A DNA stretch of 64,000 bases from Serinicoccus sediminis. GTDB taxonomy: Bacteria; Actinomycetota; Actinomycetes; Actinomycetales; Dermatophilaceae. A program made the translations under genes and the position numbers. How positions within the stretch are numbered: position 1 is the stretch's first letter; each line of letters begins with the position of its first letter. The stretch is taken from positions 183,829 through 247,828 of the forward strand of contig NZ_SDVA01000002.1 in NCBI RefSeq assembly GCF_004153545.1, given 5' to 3'. This document shows positions 35,229-42,782 of this stretch, piece by piece. A model generated the notes under the pieces. That model was not told the origin of the DNA and did not search any database. It saw only the letters and a program-made list of their open reading frames with translations.

Positions 35229-36062
35229 TCAGCCCTTCACGGCGGTGCCGAGGTCGGAGGCGGTGAAGTACCGCTGGAACAGGACGAAGAGGATGACGAC
35301 GGGGAACGCCAGCGCGGTGGCGCCGGCCAGGATGGCCCCGTTGGGGTTGGCGGTGGACTGGGCGACGTTGGAGATGTAGTTGGCCAGGGACACCGCCATG
35401 GGCTGGAGGCTGGCGTCCTTGGTGATGAGGAAGGGCCACAGGAACTCGTTCCACGGGCCGATGAAGGTCACGAGCACCACCGTCACCAGGGCGGGCCGGA
35501 CCAGCGGCGCGGCGATCGAGGTGAGGATGCGCAGCTCACCCGCCCCGTCGACGCGGGCCGCCTCGAACATCTCCTGCGGCAGTGCCCGGAAGAACTGGGT
35601 GAAGATGAACACGGCCGTGGTGTTGATGGCGAACGGCGCGATCATGCCGAGGTAGGTGTCGCCGAGCCCGAAGCCCCGGGTGATCTGCACGTAGAGCGGG
35701 ATCATCAGCAGCTGGAAGGGCACCATCTGCACGAGCAGCATGAGCACCCACGTCGCCCCGCGACCGCGGAAGTCGAGCCGCGCCATGGCATACCCCGCGA
35801 GCAGGCCGAAGACGACCGTCCCGAGCAGGACGCCCACCGTGAAGATCAGCGAGTTGACCAGCGAGCGGACGAGGTCGATACGGGCGTCGATGGCGGCGAA
35901 GTTGCCCAGTGTCCACCCCGAGGTGGGCACGAGGGACTCCGGGGAGTTGGTCGGCGCCTGCTGGAAGGCGCCGACGACCATGAAGTAGAAGGGGAAGGCG
36001 AAGACCAGCGCTGCCGTGGTGAGGAGCAGGTAGCGCACCCAGGTGGAGCGTCGGTGACCCAT
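35229..36062 (-). CDS. Carbohydrate ABC transporter permease (MalG-like)
   Basis: A 277-residue inner-membrane permease with six helices. The EAA coupling loop contains the expected G about residue 190 (EAARVDGAGELRILTSIAAP). The C-terminus FQRYFTASDLGTAVKG is typical of MalG-type subunits. It partners the MalF-like permease whose stop lies 1 bp before its ATG, and the lipoprotein further upstream. No ATPase is encoded in the operon; a shared MsiK-type ATPase is expected elsewhere. Confidence 0.94.
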   Translation of the reverse strand: MGHRRSTWVRYLLLTTAALVFAFPFYFMVVGAFQQAPTNSPESLVPTSGWTLGNFAAIDARIDLVRSLVNSLIFTVGVLLGTVVFGLLAGYAMARLDFRGRGATWVLMLLVQMVPFQLLMIPLYVQITRGFGLGDTYLGMIAPFAINTTAVFIFTQFFRALPQEMFEAARVDGAGELRILTSIAAPLVRPALVTVVLVTFIGPWNEFLWPFLITKDASLQPMAVSLANYISNVAQSTANPNGAILAGATALAFPVVILFVLFQRYFTASDLGTAVKG

Positions 36063-36063
36063 G

Positions 36064-36975
36064 TCAGGCCTCCCTGTTGATCCGGTTGGCGGCCAGCGAG
36101 AGCATCCCCACGACGATGACGAGCAGCATGCCGATCGCGGCTGCCGTGTCCGGGTTCTGCTGCTGGATGCCCTGCTGGTAGATGAGCAGGACGGGGGTCG
36201 ACGACGCGCCGTCGGGCCCGCCGCCGTTGGTGAGCAGGTAGGGCTCGGTGAAGAGGTTGGCGCCGGTGATGATGGCGAGGATCAGGACGAGGGTGGTGAC
36301 CGGGCGCACGCCGGGGACGGTGACGTGCGCGAAGCGCTGCCACGCGTTGGCGCCGTCGGTCATCGCCGACTCGTGCCGTTCCCGCGGCACGTTCTGCAGC
36401 GCCGCGAGGTAGAGCAGGATGTAGAAGCCCAGCTGCTTCCACGTCACGTAGAGCGCGATCGTCGGCATGGCCAGGGCGGAGTTGATCAGCCAGGACGGGT
36501 TCGGCGCGAGCGGTCCGAGGACGCTGTTGACGAGCCCGCCGGAGGAGAAGAGCAGCATCCACACCCCCACCAGCGACACGCTCGCGGTGAGGTAAGGGAC
36601 GTAGAACGCGACCCGGTATGCCGCCACCCAGCGGATGCCGCTGTCCAGCGCCGTGGCGAGGACCAGGGCGAGGACGACGGTGAGCGGCACGTTGATGACG
36701 AGGAAGACCGCGGTGTTGCGGAACGACTGCAGCACCTGCGGGTCGGTCAGCACGCTGGCGAAGTTGTCCAGCCCGACGAAGGGCTTGGGCACGTCGACGC
36801 CGGGTGCGGTGAAGAAGTAGTCGTGGAAGGCGATGTAGACCGCGAAGCCCAGGGGGTAGGCGAAGATGACCGCCACGAACACGAGGTAGGGCAGCGCGAA
36901 GAGGGCCCCGATCGGCTGCGCACCCAGGAGGCGGGTGCGCAGCCGGGGGCGACCGGCTGCCGGGGCAGCGGTCAC
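36064..36975 (-). CDS. Carbohydrate ABC transporter permease (MalF-like)
   Basis: A 303-residue permease with six membrane helices and the EAA-loop motif AMTDGANAWQRFAHVTVPGV. The N-terminus (GTG start, VTAAPAAGRPRLRTRLL) is basic and cytoplasmic. It is the first permease after the binding protein, 4 bp downstream of that stop. Together with the next gene it forms the channel for an oligosaccharide, inferred to be a manno-oligosaccharide from the GH130 gene. Confidence 0.94.
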   Translation of the reverse strand: MTAAPAAGRPRLRTRLLGAQPIGALFALPYLVFVAVIFAYPLGFAVYIAFHDYFFTAPGVDVPKPFVGLDNFASVLTDPQVLQSFRNTAVFLVINVPLTVVLALVLATALDSGIRWVAAYRVAFYVPYLTASVSLVGVWMLLFSSGGLVNSVLGPLAPNPSWLINSALAMPTIALYVTWKQLGFYILLYLAALQNVPRERHESAMTDGANAWQRFAHVTVPGVRPVTTLVLILAIITGANLFTEPYLLTNGGGPDGASSTPVLLIYQQGIQQQNPDTAAAIGMLLVIVVGMLSLAANRINREA

Positions 36976-36979
36976 CGGC

Positions 36980-38266
36980 TCAGCCCTGGGCGAGCTCGTC
37001 GACCTGGGCCGACGTCTCGCTGAGGAAGTCCTCGATCGGGGTGGTGCCGAAGATCACCGCGGCGGAGTAGCCGTCGCGGAAGGTCTGCCACACCTCCACC
37101 GAGTTGGGGATGCTGGGCACGTCGCCGACCCGCTCGGCCTGCTCGGCGAAGGAGACGTAGTCGGGGTTCGCCTCGAAGTAGTCGGCGTAGGTGTCGGCGA
37201 GGTCGGTGCGCAGCGGCATCTGGCCGGTCAGCTCGAGCAGCTGGCCGTCGCTGTCCGTGCTCGTGGCGAACTGGAGGAACTCCCAGGCGGTGCCCTGGTT
37301 CTCGCAGGTCGTGAACATCGAGACGTTCTTGGAGTCCGCGAAGGTGTAGACGTCGTCGGTCCCCGTGCTGGTGGGCACCGGCATGAAGCCGACGTCCACG
37401 GTCTCGGCGTACGACGGGATGGCCCACGGACCGGCGAGCTGCATCGCGGTCGTGCCCGCCGACATGGCGTCGTCGGTCGAGGCCTCCTTCGGCGCGAGCC
37501 CGTCCTCGTACACCGTCGCCCAGAACTCGGCGACCGTGCGCCCCTCCTCGCTGTCGAAGGTGGCCTCACCGTCCTCGACCAGGACCGTGCCGCCCGTCTC
37601 CGCCAGGTAGAGCGGGTAGTAGTCGAACCAGGGCTGGTAGAACTCGTTGGTCGGCGCCGGCCAGATGGCGCTCTCGGACGCCCCCGAGTCCACGATCTGC
37701 TGCGCCCCGGCGAGGAAGTCCTCGTAGCTGGCCATCTGCGGGTCCTCCGGGTCCAGCCCGGCCTCCTCGAAGATCGTCTTGTTGTACATGATCATCACCG
37801 GGTTGGACTTCCAGGGAAGCTGGTAGTAGCTCCCGTCGATGGCGTAGGCCTGGGCGCCTTCCCCGCCGCGCTCCTCGATGTAGCTCGCGCCGTCCTCGAA
37901 GCCGGACAGGTCGACGAGACCACCCTGCCGCACCCACCCCGAGACCGCCGCGGTGGCGATGTTGAAGACCAGGCAGGGCGCTGTCCCCGCCGTGATGGCG
38001 GCGGTGATGGCCTCCTCCGAGGAGGACCCCGCCGGGATCTCCTGGGCCGTGACCTCCTGGTCCGGGTTCTCGGCGTTCCAGGCCTCGACGACGGACTCGC
38101 CCCAGGCCAGCTCCTGCTCGTTGTTGGACAACCAGATCTCGATGGGGCCGGTCGCGGCGGCCTCGCCGCCGTCGTCGCCGCCACCGCCGCCGCTGTCGCC
38201 GCCGCCGGAGCAGGCCGCGACCAGGAGGCCGATGGACACCAGGGCGAGGGGTCGGACGAATCTCAT
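36980..38266 (-). CDS. Extracellular sugar-binding lipoprotein
   Basis: A 428-residue family 1 solute-binding protein. The lipobox LLVAAC places the lipidated Cys at residue 19, followed by a Gly/Ser/Asp-rich flexible linker. The mature domain begins IEIWLSNNEQELAWGESV and includes GTTAMQLAGPWAI, a typical family-1 element. It would capture the oligosaccharide at the membrane surface for the two permeases. Its ATG overlaps the lacI-type stop by 4 nt, so regulator and receptor are translationally coupled. Confidence 0.94.
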   Translation of the reverse strand: MRFVRPLALVSIGLLVAACSGGGDSGGGGGDDGGEAAATGPIEIWLSNNEQELAWGESVVEAWNAENPDQEVTAQEIPAGSSSEEAITAAITAGTAPCLVFNIATAAVSGWVRQGGLVDLSGFEDGASYIEERGGEGAQAYAIDGSYYQLPWKSNPVMIMYNKTIFEEAGLDPEDPQMASYEDFLAGAQQIVDSGASESAIWPAPTNEFYQPWFDYYPLYLAETGGTVLVEDGEATFDSEEGRTVAEFWATVYEDGLAPKEASTDDAMSAGTTAMQLAGPWAIPSYAETVDVGFMPVPTSTGTDDVYTFADSKNVSMFTTCENQGTAWEFLQFATSTDSDGQLLELTGQMPLRTDLADTYADYFEANPDYVSFAEQAERVGDVPSIPNSVEVWQTFRDGYSAAVIFGTTPIEDFLSETSAQVDELAQG

Positions 38267-39288
38267 GCGTTGCTCCTTGGGTGAGGGGGTTCGGTGCTGG
38301 CGCCGGTGCTGTCCCGGAGGCGCAGACGGGTGCAGTCGAGGGTGATCGAGCGGGGCGGGCGGCCGGAGATGTCGAGCAGCAGCTGCTCCGCGGCGACCTC
38401 GCCGCGCCGGCGCGGGTCGGTGGACACGCTGGTCAGCGGCGGGGACAGGTGGGCGGAGAGGTGGTCGTCGTCGAACCCGGCCACCGCCAGGTCCTCCGGG
38501 ATGCGCAGACCGCGTGACCGGGCGTAGGACAGCCCGGCGATCGCCATGGTGTCGTTGGCGTAGACGATGGCCGTGGGGCGCTCCGGCAGGTCCAGCAGCT
38601 CAGCGGTGAGATCCCGACCGGTGCGCGCGGTGAAGTCGCCCTGGCGCAGCAGCTCGTCGCTCCCGGTCCGCTCGAGGTAGGCCGAGGCGCGGACCCTCGA
38701 GTGGACGTAGCCCATCGGCCCGGAGACGTGGGCGATGCGCGTATGCCCCTGCGCGAGGAGGTGATCGACCAGCTCGCGGACGGGGGCGGCGTCGTCGGTG
38801 CGCACGCACGAGAACGTGCTCGCGTCCTCGTAGGCACCGAGCAGGACGGCCGGCAGCCCGAGCTCCTCGAGGAACGGCACCCGCCAGTCCGCCGCGTGCA
38901 GGTCGAGGACGACGACGCCGTCGGCGCGCCCCTGCGCCATGGCGCGGTAGGCCCTCTCCTCACCCGCGCGGGTGCTGGCCACCTGCAGGACGAGGGCGAC
39001 CTCGCGCGGGGCCAGGGCCGCCTCGACCCCTGCGATGAAGGCCGGGAAGAACGCGTCGGACGCGAGGATCTCCGGGTCGCGGGCGAGCACGATCCCGATG
39101 GCGTTGGCCCGCCGGGTGGCGAGGGCGCGGGCGAGCGAGCTCGGCACCCAGTTGAGCTCCTCCGCGGCCGCCACGATGCGCGCCTTGGTGGCCGGGCTGA
39201 TGGGTCGCTTCCCGCTGAAGGCGTGCGAGACCGTGGCCTTCGTCACCCCAGCAGCACTGGCGACGTCACCGATGGTCGGTCGACCCAT
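38263..39288 (-). CDS. LacI-family transcriptional regulator
   Basis: A 341-residue LacI/GalR repressor. The HTH and hinge are RPTIGDVASAAGVTKATVSH and NWVPSSLARAL, followed by a periplasmic-binding-protein-like sensor domain (VYANDTMAIAGL, VAGFDDDHLSAHL). ATG 39288 is chosen over a GTG two codons upstream because AAGGAG lies 7 nt ahead of it. It heads the mannoside operon. Two AACCGGTT-core palindromes lie 34-67 bp upstream of its start, so it probably represses its own operon until an oligosaccharide binds. Confidence 0.94.
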   Translation of the reverse strand: MGRPTIGDVASAAGVTKATVSHAFSGKRPISPATKARIVAAAEELNWVPSSLARALATRRANAIGIVLARDPEILASDAFFPAFIAGVEAALAPREVALVLQVASTRAGEERAYRAMAQGRADGVVVLDLHAADWRVPFLEELGLPAVLLGAYEDASTFSCVRTDDAAPVRELVDHLLAQGHTRIAHVSGPMGYVHSRVRASAYLERTGSDELLRQGDFTARTGRDLTAELLDLPERPTAIVYANDTMAIAGLSYARSRGLRIPEDLAVAGFDDDHLSAHLSPPLTSVSTDPRRRGEVAAEQLLLDISGRPPRSITLDCTRLRLRDSTGASTEPPHPRSNA

Positions 39289-39321
39289 GAGCACGCTCCT
39301 TCGCGTCGTTCCTCTCGAAAG

Positions 39322-39355
39322 TAAACCGGTTTGACAATGAGGTCAACCGGTTTGA
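39322..39355. promoter_or_regulatory. Tandem LacI-type operators for the mannoside operon
   Basis: TAAACCGGTTTGA (39322-39334) and TCAACCGGTTTGA (39343-39355) are two near-identical palindromes with a central CCGG. Their centres are 21 bp apart, two helical turns, so dimers would bind on the same face. A central CG in an A/T-flanked palindrome is typical of LacI-family operators. Confidence 0.85.
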
Positions 39356-39455
39356 TGAAGTTTGATGAGGCACGGTGGTGGCGGTGTCCTACCGCCCCGC
39401 CCCCGGCGGCGATCCCACGGTTCCCATCGGTCGCCGCCACCACCCCCCGGGACGC

Positions 39456-39492
39456 CGAAGGCCCCGCCTCCCAGGAGGAGGCGGGGCCTTCG
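39456..39492 (-). terminator. Strong terminator hairpin after rplI
   Basis: A perfect 16-bp stem (left arm 39456-39471, right arm 39477-39492) closes a 5-nt loop CAGGA, 29 bp after the rplI stop. There is no clear U-tract, but stem strength and position support termination. It insulates the ribosomal operon from the downstream lacI promoter. Confidence 0.8.
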
Positions 39493-39520
39493 TCGCGCGC
39501 CGCTGCGGCGCGGGTGGTGC

Positions 39521-39970
39521 TCAGGCGTTGGCGACGACGCTCACGGTGACGTCGGCTGCGACGTCCTCGTGCAGACGCACGTGCACGGCGTGCTCACCGA
39601 CGCTGCGGATCGGGGTGCGGACCTCGATGCGGCGCTTGTCGACCTGCGGGCCGCCACCGGCGACGATCGCGTCGGCGATCTCACCGGGGGTGACGGCGCC
39701 GAAGAGTCGACCGCCGGAGCCGGCGCGCGCGGCGACGGTGATCTCGGCGCCCTCGAGCCGGGCCTTGGCGGCGGCGGCGTCCTCGGCGCTGCGGACGGCG
39801 CGCTTGGCGCGCGCAGCCTTGATCGAGTCGACCTGCTTCTGGCCGCCCTTGGTCCAGGGCGTGGCCACCTTGCGGGGCAGCAGGAAGTTGCGGGCGTAGC
39901 CGTCCTTGACGTCGACGACGTCACCGGCGTCACCGAGGCCGGTGACGGGCTGGGTCAGGATGATCTTCAT
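39521..39970 (-). CDS. rplI: 50S ribosomal protein bL9
   Basis: A 149-residue bL9. The N-terminal rRNA-binding domain holds the family pattern [21 protein letters not shown] long connecting helix (about 45-75) leads to the C-terminal domain ending [19 protein letters not shown]. It is the last gene of rpsF-ssb-rpsR-rplI, followed by a strong hairpin. Confidence 0.98.
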   Translation of the reverse strand: MKIILTQPVTGLGDAGDVVDVKDGYARNFLLPRKVATPWTKGGQKQVDSIKAARAKRAVRSAEDAAAAKARLEGAEITVAARAGSGGRLFGAVTPGEIADAIVAGGGPQVDKRRIEVRTPIRSVGEHAVHVRLHEDVAADVTVSVVANA

Positions 39971-39990
39971 GTGGATGCTCCTTCGCCGGC

Positions 39991-40227
39991 TCAGCGGGCG
40001 GAGCTGCTGTAGGGCAGCAGCGCCATCTCGCGGGCGTTCTTGACGGCGTTGGCGATGCGGCGCTGCTCCTGGACGGAGACACCGGTCACCCGACGGGCGC
40101 GGATCTTGCCCCGGTCGGAGATGAACTTGCGCAGCAGCGCGGTGTCCTTGTAGTCGATCGACTCGATCTTCGCGGACTTGAGCGGGTTCGCCTTCTTCTT
40201 CGGCTTACGCATGACGGGCTTGGCCAT
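39991..40227 (-). CDS. rpsR: 30S ribosomal protein bS18
   Basis: A 78-residue bS18 with the conserved core [18 protein letters not shown] and [19 protein letters not shown]. It has no Cys residues, so it is the zinc-free form. It assembles next to bS6 in the small subunit platform, consistent with its place behind rpsF and ssb. Confidence 0.97.
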   Translation of the reverse strand: MAKPVMRKPKKKANPLKSAKIESIDYKDTALLRKFISDRGKIRARRVTGVSVQEQRRIANAVKNAREMALLPYSSSAR

Positions 40228-40316
40228 CGTGGTGCTCTCCCCTTTCGTGAGAGCCCGAGCTCATCGCTCGGGATGGTGGTGGTTGAACGGTGTGGTGCTG
40301 TGGTGAGCGGGCCGGC

Positions 40317-40955
40317 TCAGAACGGCGGCTCGTCGTAGGACGGCGCGCCGCCCCACCCCGAGCCCCCGCCGGAGCTGCCGGACCCGCCACCGGAGGTGTT
40401 GCTCGCCCCGCCGGTGGCCCAGGGGTCGTTGGCCGGGGCCTGCTGGCCGCCGCCCTGCTGACCACCGGACTGGCCGCCCTGGCCGCCCTGCTGGCCGCCG
40501 GAGCCGCCGCCCCAACCGCCCTGCTGGCCGCCGGACTGGCCACCCTGGCCGCCCTGCCAGCCGCCTCCACCGCCGCCGCCACCCTGGCCGCGCTGGGCCT
40601 TGGTGACCTGGGCGGTGGCATACCGCATGGACGGACCGACCTCGTCGACCTGCATCTCCATGACCGTGCGGTTCTCGCCCTCCTGGGTCTGCCAGGAGCG
40701 GGAGACGAGCCGGCCGGTCGCGATGACGCGGTCCCCGCGGTGCAGCGACTCCGAGACGTGCTCGGCGGCCTCGCGCCAGACCGAGCAGCGCATGAACAGC
40801 GTCTCGCCGTCCTTGAACTCGTTGGTCTGACGGTCGAACTGCCGCGGCGTGGACGCCACGGTGAAGTTGGCGACGGCCGCACCGCTGGGGGTGAAGCGCA
40901 GCTCGGGGTCGGCGGTCAGGTTGCCGACGACGGTGATCGGAGTCTCTCCGGCCAT
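40317..40955 (-). CDS. ssb: Single-stranded DNA-binding protein
   Basis: A 212-residue SSB. The OB-fold occupies about residues 1-112 ([22 protein letters not shown] at its start, split by family-typical strands; [12 protein letters not shown] later). The tail of about 95 residues is made of Gly/Gln/Ser repeats ([20 protein letters not shown]). It ends DEPPF, the acidic-aromatic tip that recruits replication and repair proteins. The tip is a variant of the common DDDIPF. The repeated tail explains the local DNA repeats at 40380-40580. Confidence 0.97.
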   Translation of the reverse strand: MAGETPITVVGNLTADPELRFTPSGAAVANFTVASTPRQFDRQTNEFKDGETLFMRCSVWREAAEHVSESLHRGDRVIATGRLVSRSWQTQEGENRTVMEMQVDEVGPSMRYATAQVTKAQRGQGGGGGGGGWQGGQGGQSGGQQGGWGGGSGGQQGGQGGQSGGQQGGGQQAPANDPWATGGASNTSGGGSGSSGGGSGWGGAPSYDEPPF

Positions 40956-41016
40956 GTCAGGTGCTCCTTCGCGGGTCGTGCGGGCGGGGCTGTGCGGGGT
41001 GTGCGGTGCGCGCCGC

Positions 41017-41304
41017 TCAGGCGTCGCGGCGCAGCAGCTTGGTCCGCAGGACGGACTCGTTGAGCCCGAGCTGACGGTCGAGCTCCTTGGCGGTCGCGGG
41101 CTCCGCGGTCAGGTTGACCACGGCGTAGATGCCCTCGGCCTGCTTCTTGATCTCGTAGGCCAGGCGGCGCCGGCCCATGACGTCGATCTCGTCGACCGAG
41201 CCACCGTCCTTGGGGACGACGGCGAGCATCTTCTCCAGCGTGGGCTGCAGGGTGCGCTCATCGGTCTCGGGGTCGAGGATGATCATGAGTTCGTACTGAC
41301 GCAT
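41017..41304 (-). CDS. rpsF: 30S ribosomal protein bS6
   Basis: A 95-residue bS6, first gene of the rpsF-ssb-rpsR-rplI operon. Conserved features are [18 protein letters not shown], the strand [18 protein letters not shown] and an end [12 protein letters not shown] 41304 is used because the family starts MRxYE; the AAGGAGG element is 11-12 nt upstream, a little far. An upstream hairpin may have a leader role. Confidence 0.97.
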   Translation of the reverse strand: MRQYELMIILDPETDERTLQPTLEKMLAVVPKDGGSVDEIDVMGRRRLAYEIKKQAEGIYAVVNLTAEPATAKELDRQLGLNESVLRTKLLRRDA

Positions 41305-41335
41305 GGTGATGACCCACCTCCTTCGGTCTGTAGCG

Positions 41336-41354
41336 GTCACGGTCTCTCCGTGAC
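41336..41354 (-). promoter_or_regulatory. Leader hairpin upstream of rpsF
   Basis: GTCACGG-AGAGA-CCGTGAC forms a perfect 7-bp stem, just upstream of the rpsF ribosome-binding region. rpsF leaders in many bacteria bind bS6:bS18 for feedback control. Whether this hairpin is such a leader cannot be decided here. Confidence 0.4.
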
Positions 41355-41577
41355 AGGAGGGCTTCACACGTCCCACCGCTCCGCCGCCAGCATGCCATCG
41401 TGGGGACGGCTGCGGCGGACTCGTCCACAGGCCCCGGTGTCCCGGAGCCACGGACCGCGGTGAACCCGACCACGATACCGGCCCCGGTCGGCGGGCGCCT
41501 AATCCCGTCGCGTCCGCCTCATCGGCTTCTCACCCGGGTGACGCCATACTGGGTCGGCACCGACCCGAAGGAGAGGT

Positions 41578-42744
41578 ATGAAGATCGCCGTCGCCGGCAC
41601 CGGATACGTGGGGCTCTCCCTCGCCGTGGTCCTGGCCCAGCACCACGAGGTGTCCGCGCTGGACATCGACCCGACCAAGGTCGACCTCATCAACGACCGG
41701 CGCAGCCCGATCCACGACCCGGAGATCAGCGACTACCTCGCGACCCGGGAGCTGACCCTCCGGGCGACGACCGACCCGGAGGAGGCGTACGCCGGTGCGG
41801 AGTGGGTCGTGGTCGCGACCCCGACCGACTACGACACCGAGACCAACTTCTTCGACACCCGCAGCGTGGAGTCGGTGGTCGCCGACGTCCTGCGCGCCAA
41901 CCCGGACGCGGCGATCGTCATCAAGTCCACCATCCCGGTCGGCTACACCGAGCAGCTGCGCGCGGAGCACCCCGGCGCGACCATCCTCTTCAGCCCGGAG
42001 TTCCTGCGCGAGGGGCGCGCGCTGCACGACAACCTGCACCCCTCTCGGATCATCGTCGGCGACACCGGCGGGCGCGGCCAGCAGTTCGCCGACCTGCTGC
42101 TCGAGGGGGCGCTGGACGACGACGTGCCGGTCCTGCTCACCCACTCCACCGAGGCGGAGGCGATCAAGCTCTTCGCCAACACCTATCTCGCGATGCGGGT
42201 GGCCTACTTCAACGAGCTCGACACGTATGCCGTGACGCGGGGCCTCGACACCCGTCAGATCATCGAGGGCGTGGGTCTCGACCCCCGCATCGGCGCGCAC
42301 TACAACAACCCCAGCTTCGGCTACGGCGGCTACTGCCTGCCCAAGGACACCCGGCAGCTGCTGGCGAACTACGGGACCGTGCCGCAGACCCTCATCACCG
42401 CGGTGGTCGACGCCAACACGACCCGGATGGACTTCATCGCCGCCGACATCCTCGACCGGCACCCGCGCCGCGTCGGCATCTACCGGCTCATCATGAAGGC
42501 CGGGTCCGACAACTTCCGCGCCTCCAGCGTGCAGGGCGTGATGTCGCGGCTGCAGGCCCGCGGGGTGGAGATCGTCATCTTCGAGCCGTCCTACGACCGC
42601 GACACCTTCCAGGGCTGCCGGGTCGTGCGCGACCTGTCCGCGTTCGCGGAGGCGGCCGACGTCATCATCGCCAACCGCCTCGACGAGCACAGCGAGACCT
42701 TCGGCGACAAGCTCTACACCCGCGACCTCTACGGACGCGACTGA
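41578..42744 (+). CDS. ugd: UDP-glucose 6-dehydrogenase
   Basis: A 388-residue NAD-dependent nucleotide-sugar dehydrogenase of the E. coli Ugd length class. NAD motif [17 protein letters not shown], followed by [21 protein letters not shown] and [19 protein letters not shown]. Catalytic Cys253 lies in [14 protein letters not shown]. It oxidises UDP-glucose to UDP-glucuronate. AAGGAGAGGT directly precedes the ATG. It is the first gene of the polysaccharide region and is followed 38 bp later by an O-acyltransferase gene. Confidence 0.94.
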   Translation: MKIAVAGTGYVGLSLAVVLAQHHEVSALDIDPTKVDLINDRRSPIHDPEISDYLATRELTLRATTDPEEAYAGAEWVVVATPTDYDTETNFFDTRSVESVVADVLRANPDAAIVIKSTIPVGYTEQLRAEHPGATILFSPEFLREGRALHDNLHPSRIIVGDTGGRGQQFADLLLEGALDDDVPVLLTHSTEAEAIKLFANTYLAMRVAYFNELDTYAVTRGLDTRQIIEGVGLDPRIGAHYNNPSFGYGGYCLPKDTRQLLANYGTVPQTLITAVVDANTTRMDFIAADILDRHPRRVGIYRLIMKAGSDNFRASSVQGVMSRLQARGVEIVIFEPSYDRDTFQGCRVVRDLSAFAEAADVIIANRLDEHSETFGDKLYTRDLYGRD

Positions 42745-42782
42745 CGGCCGGGTGGGAGCCCGCGGTTTGGCACGATAGGCGC

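Noticed and set aside
40380..40580. Short repeats resembling a CRISPR or tandem repeat array
   Set aside because: The repeats are imperfect GG(C/A)CAG-type units in frame with the Gly/Gln-rich tail of SSB, so coding explains them. There are no spacers of even length.
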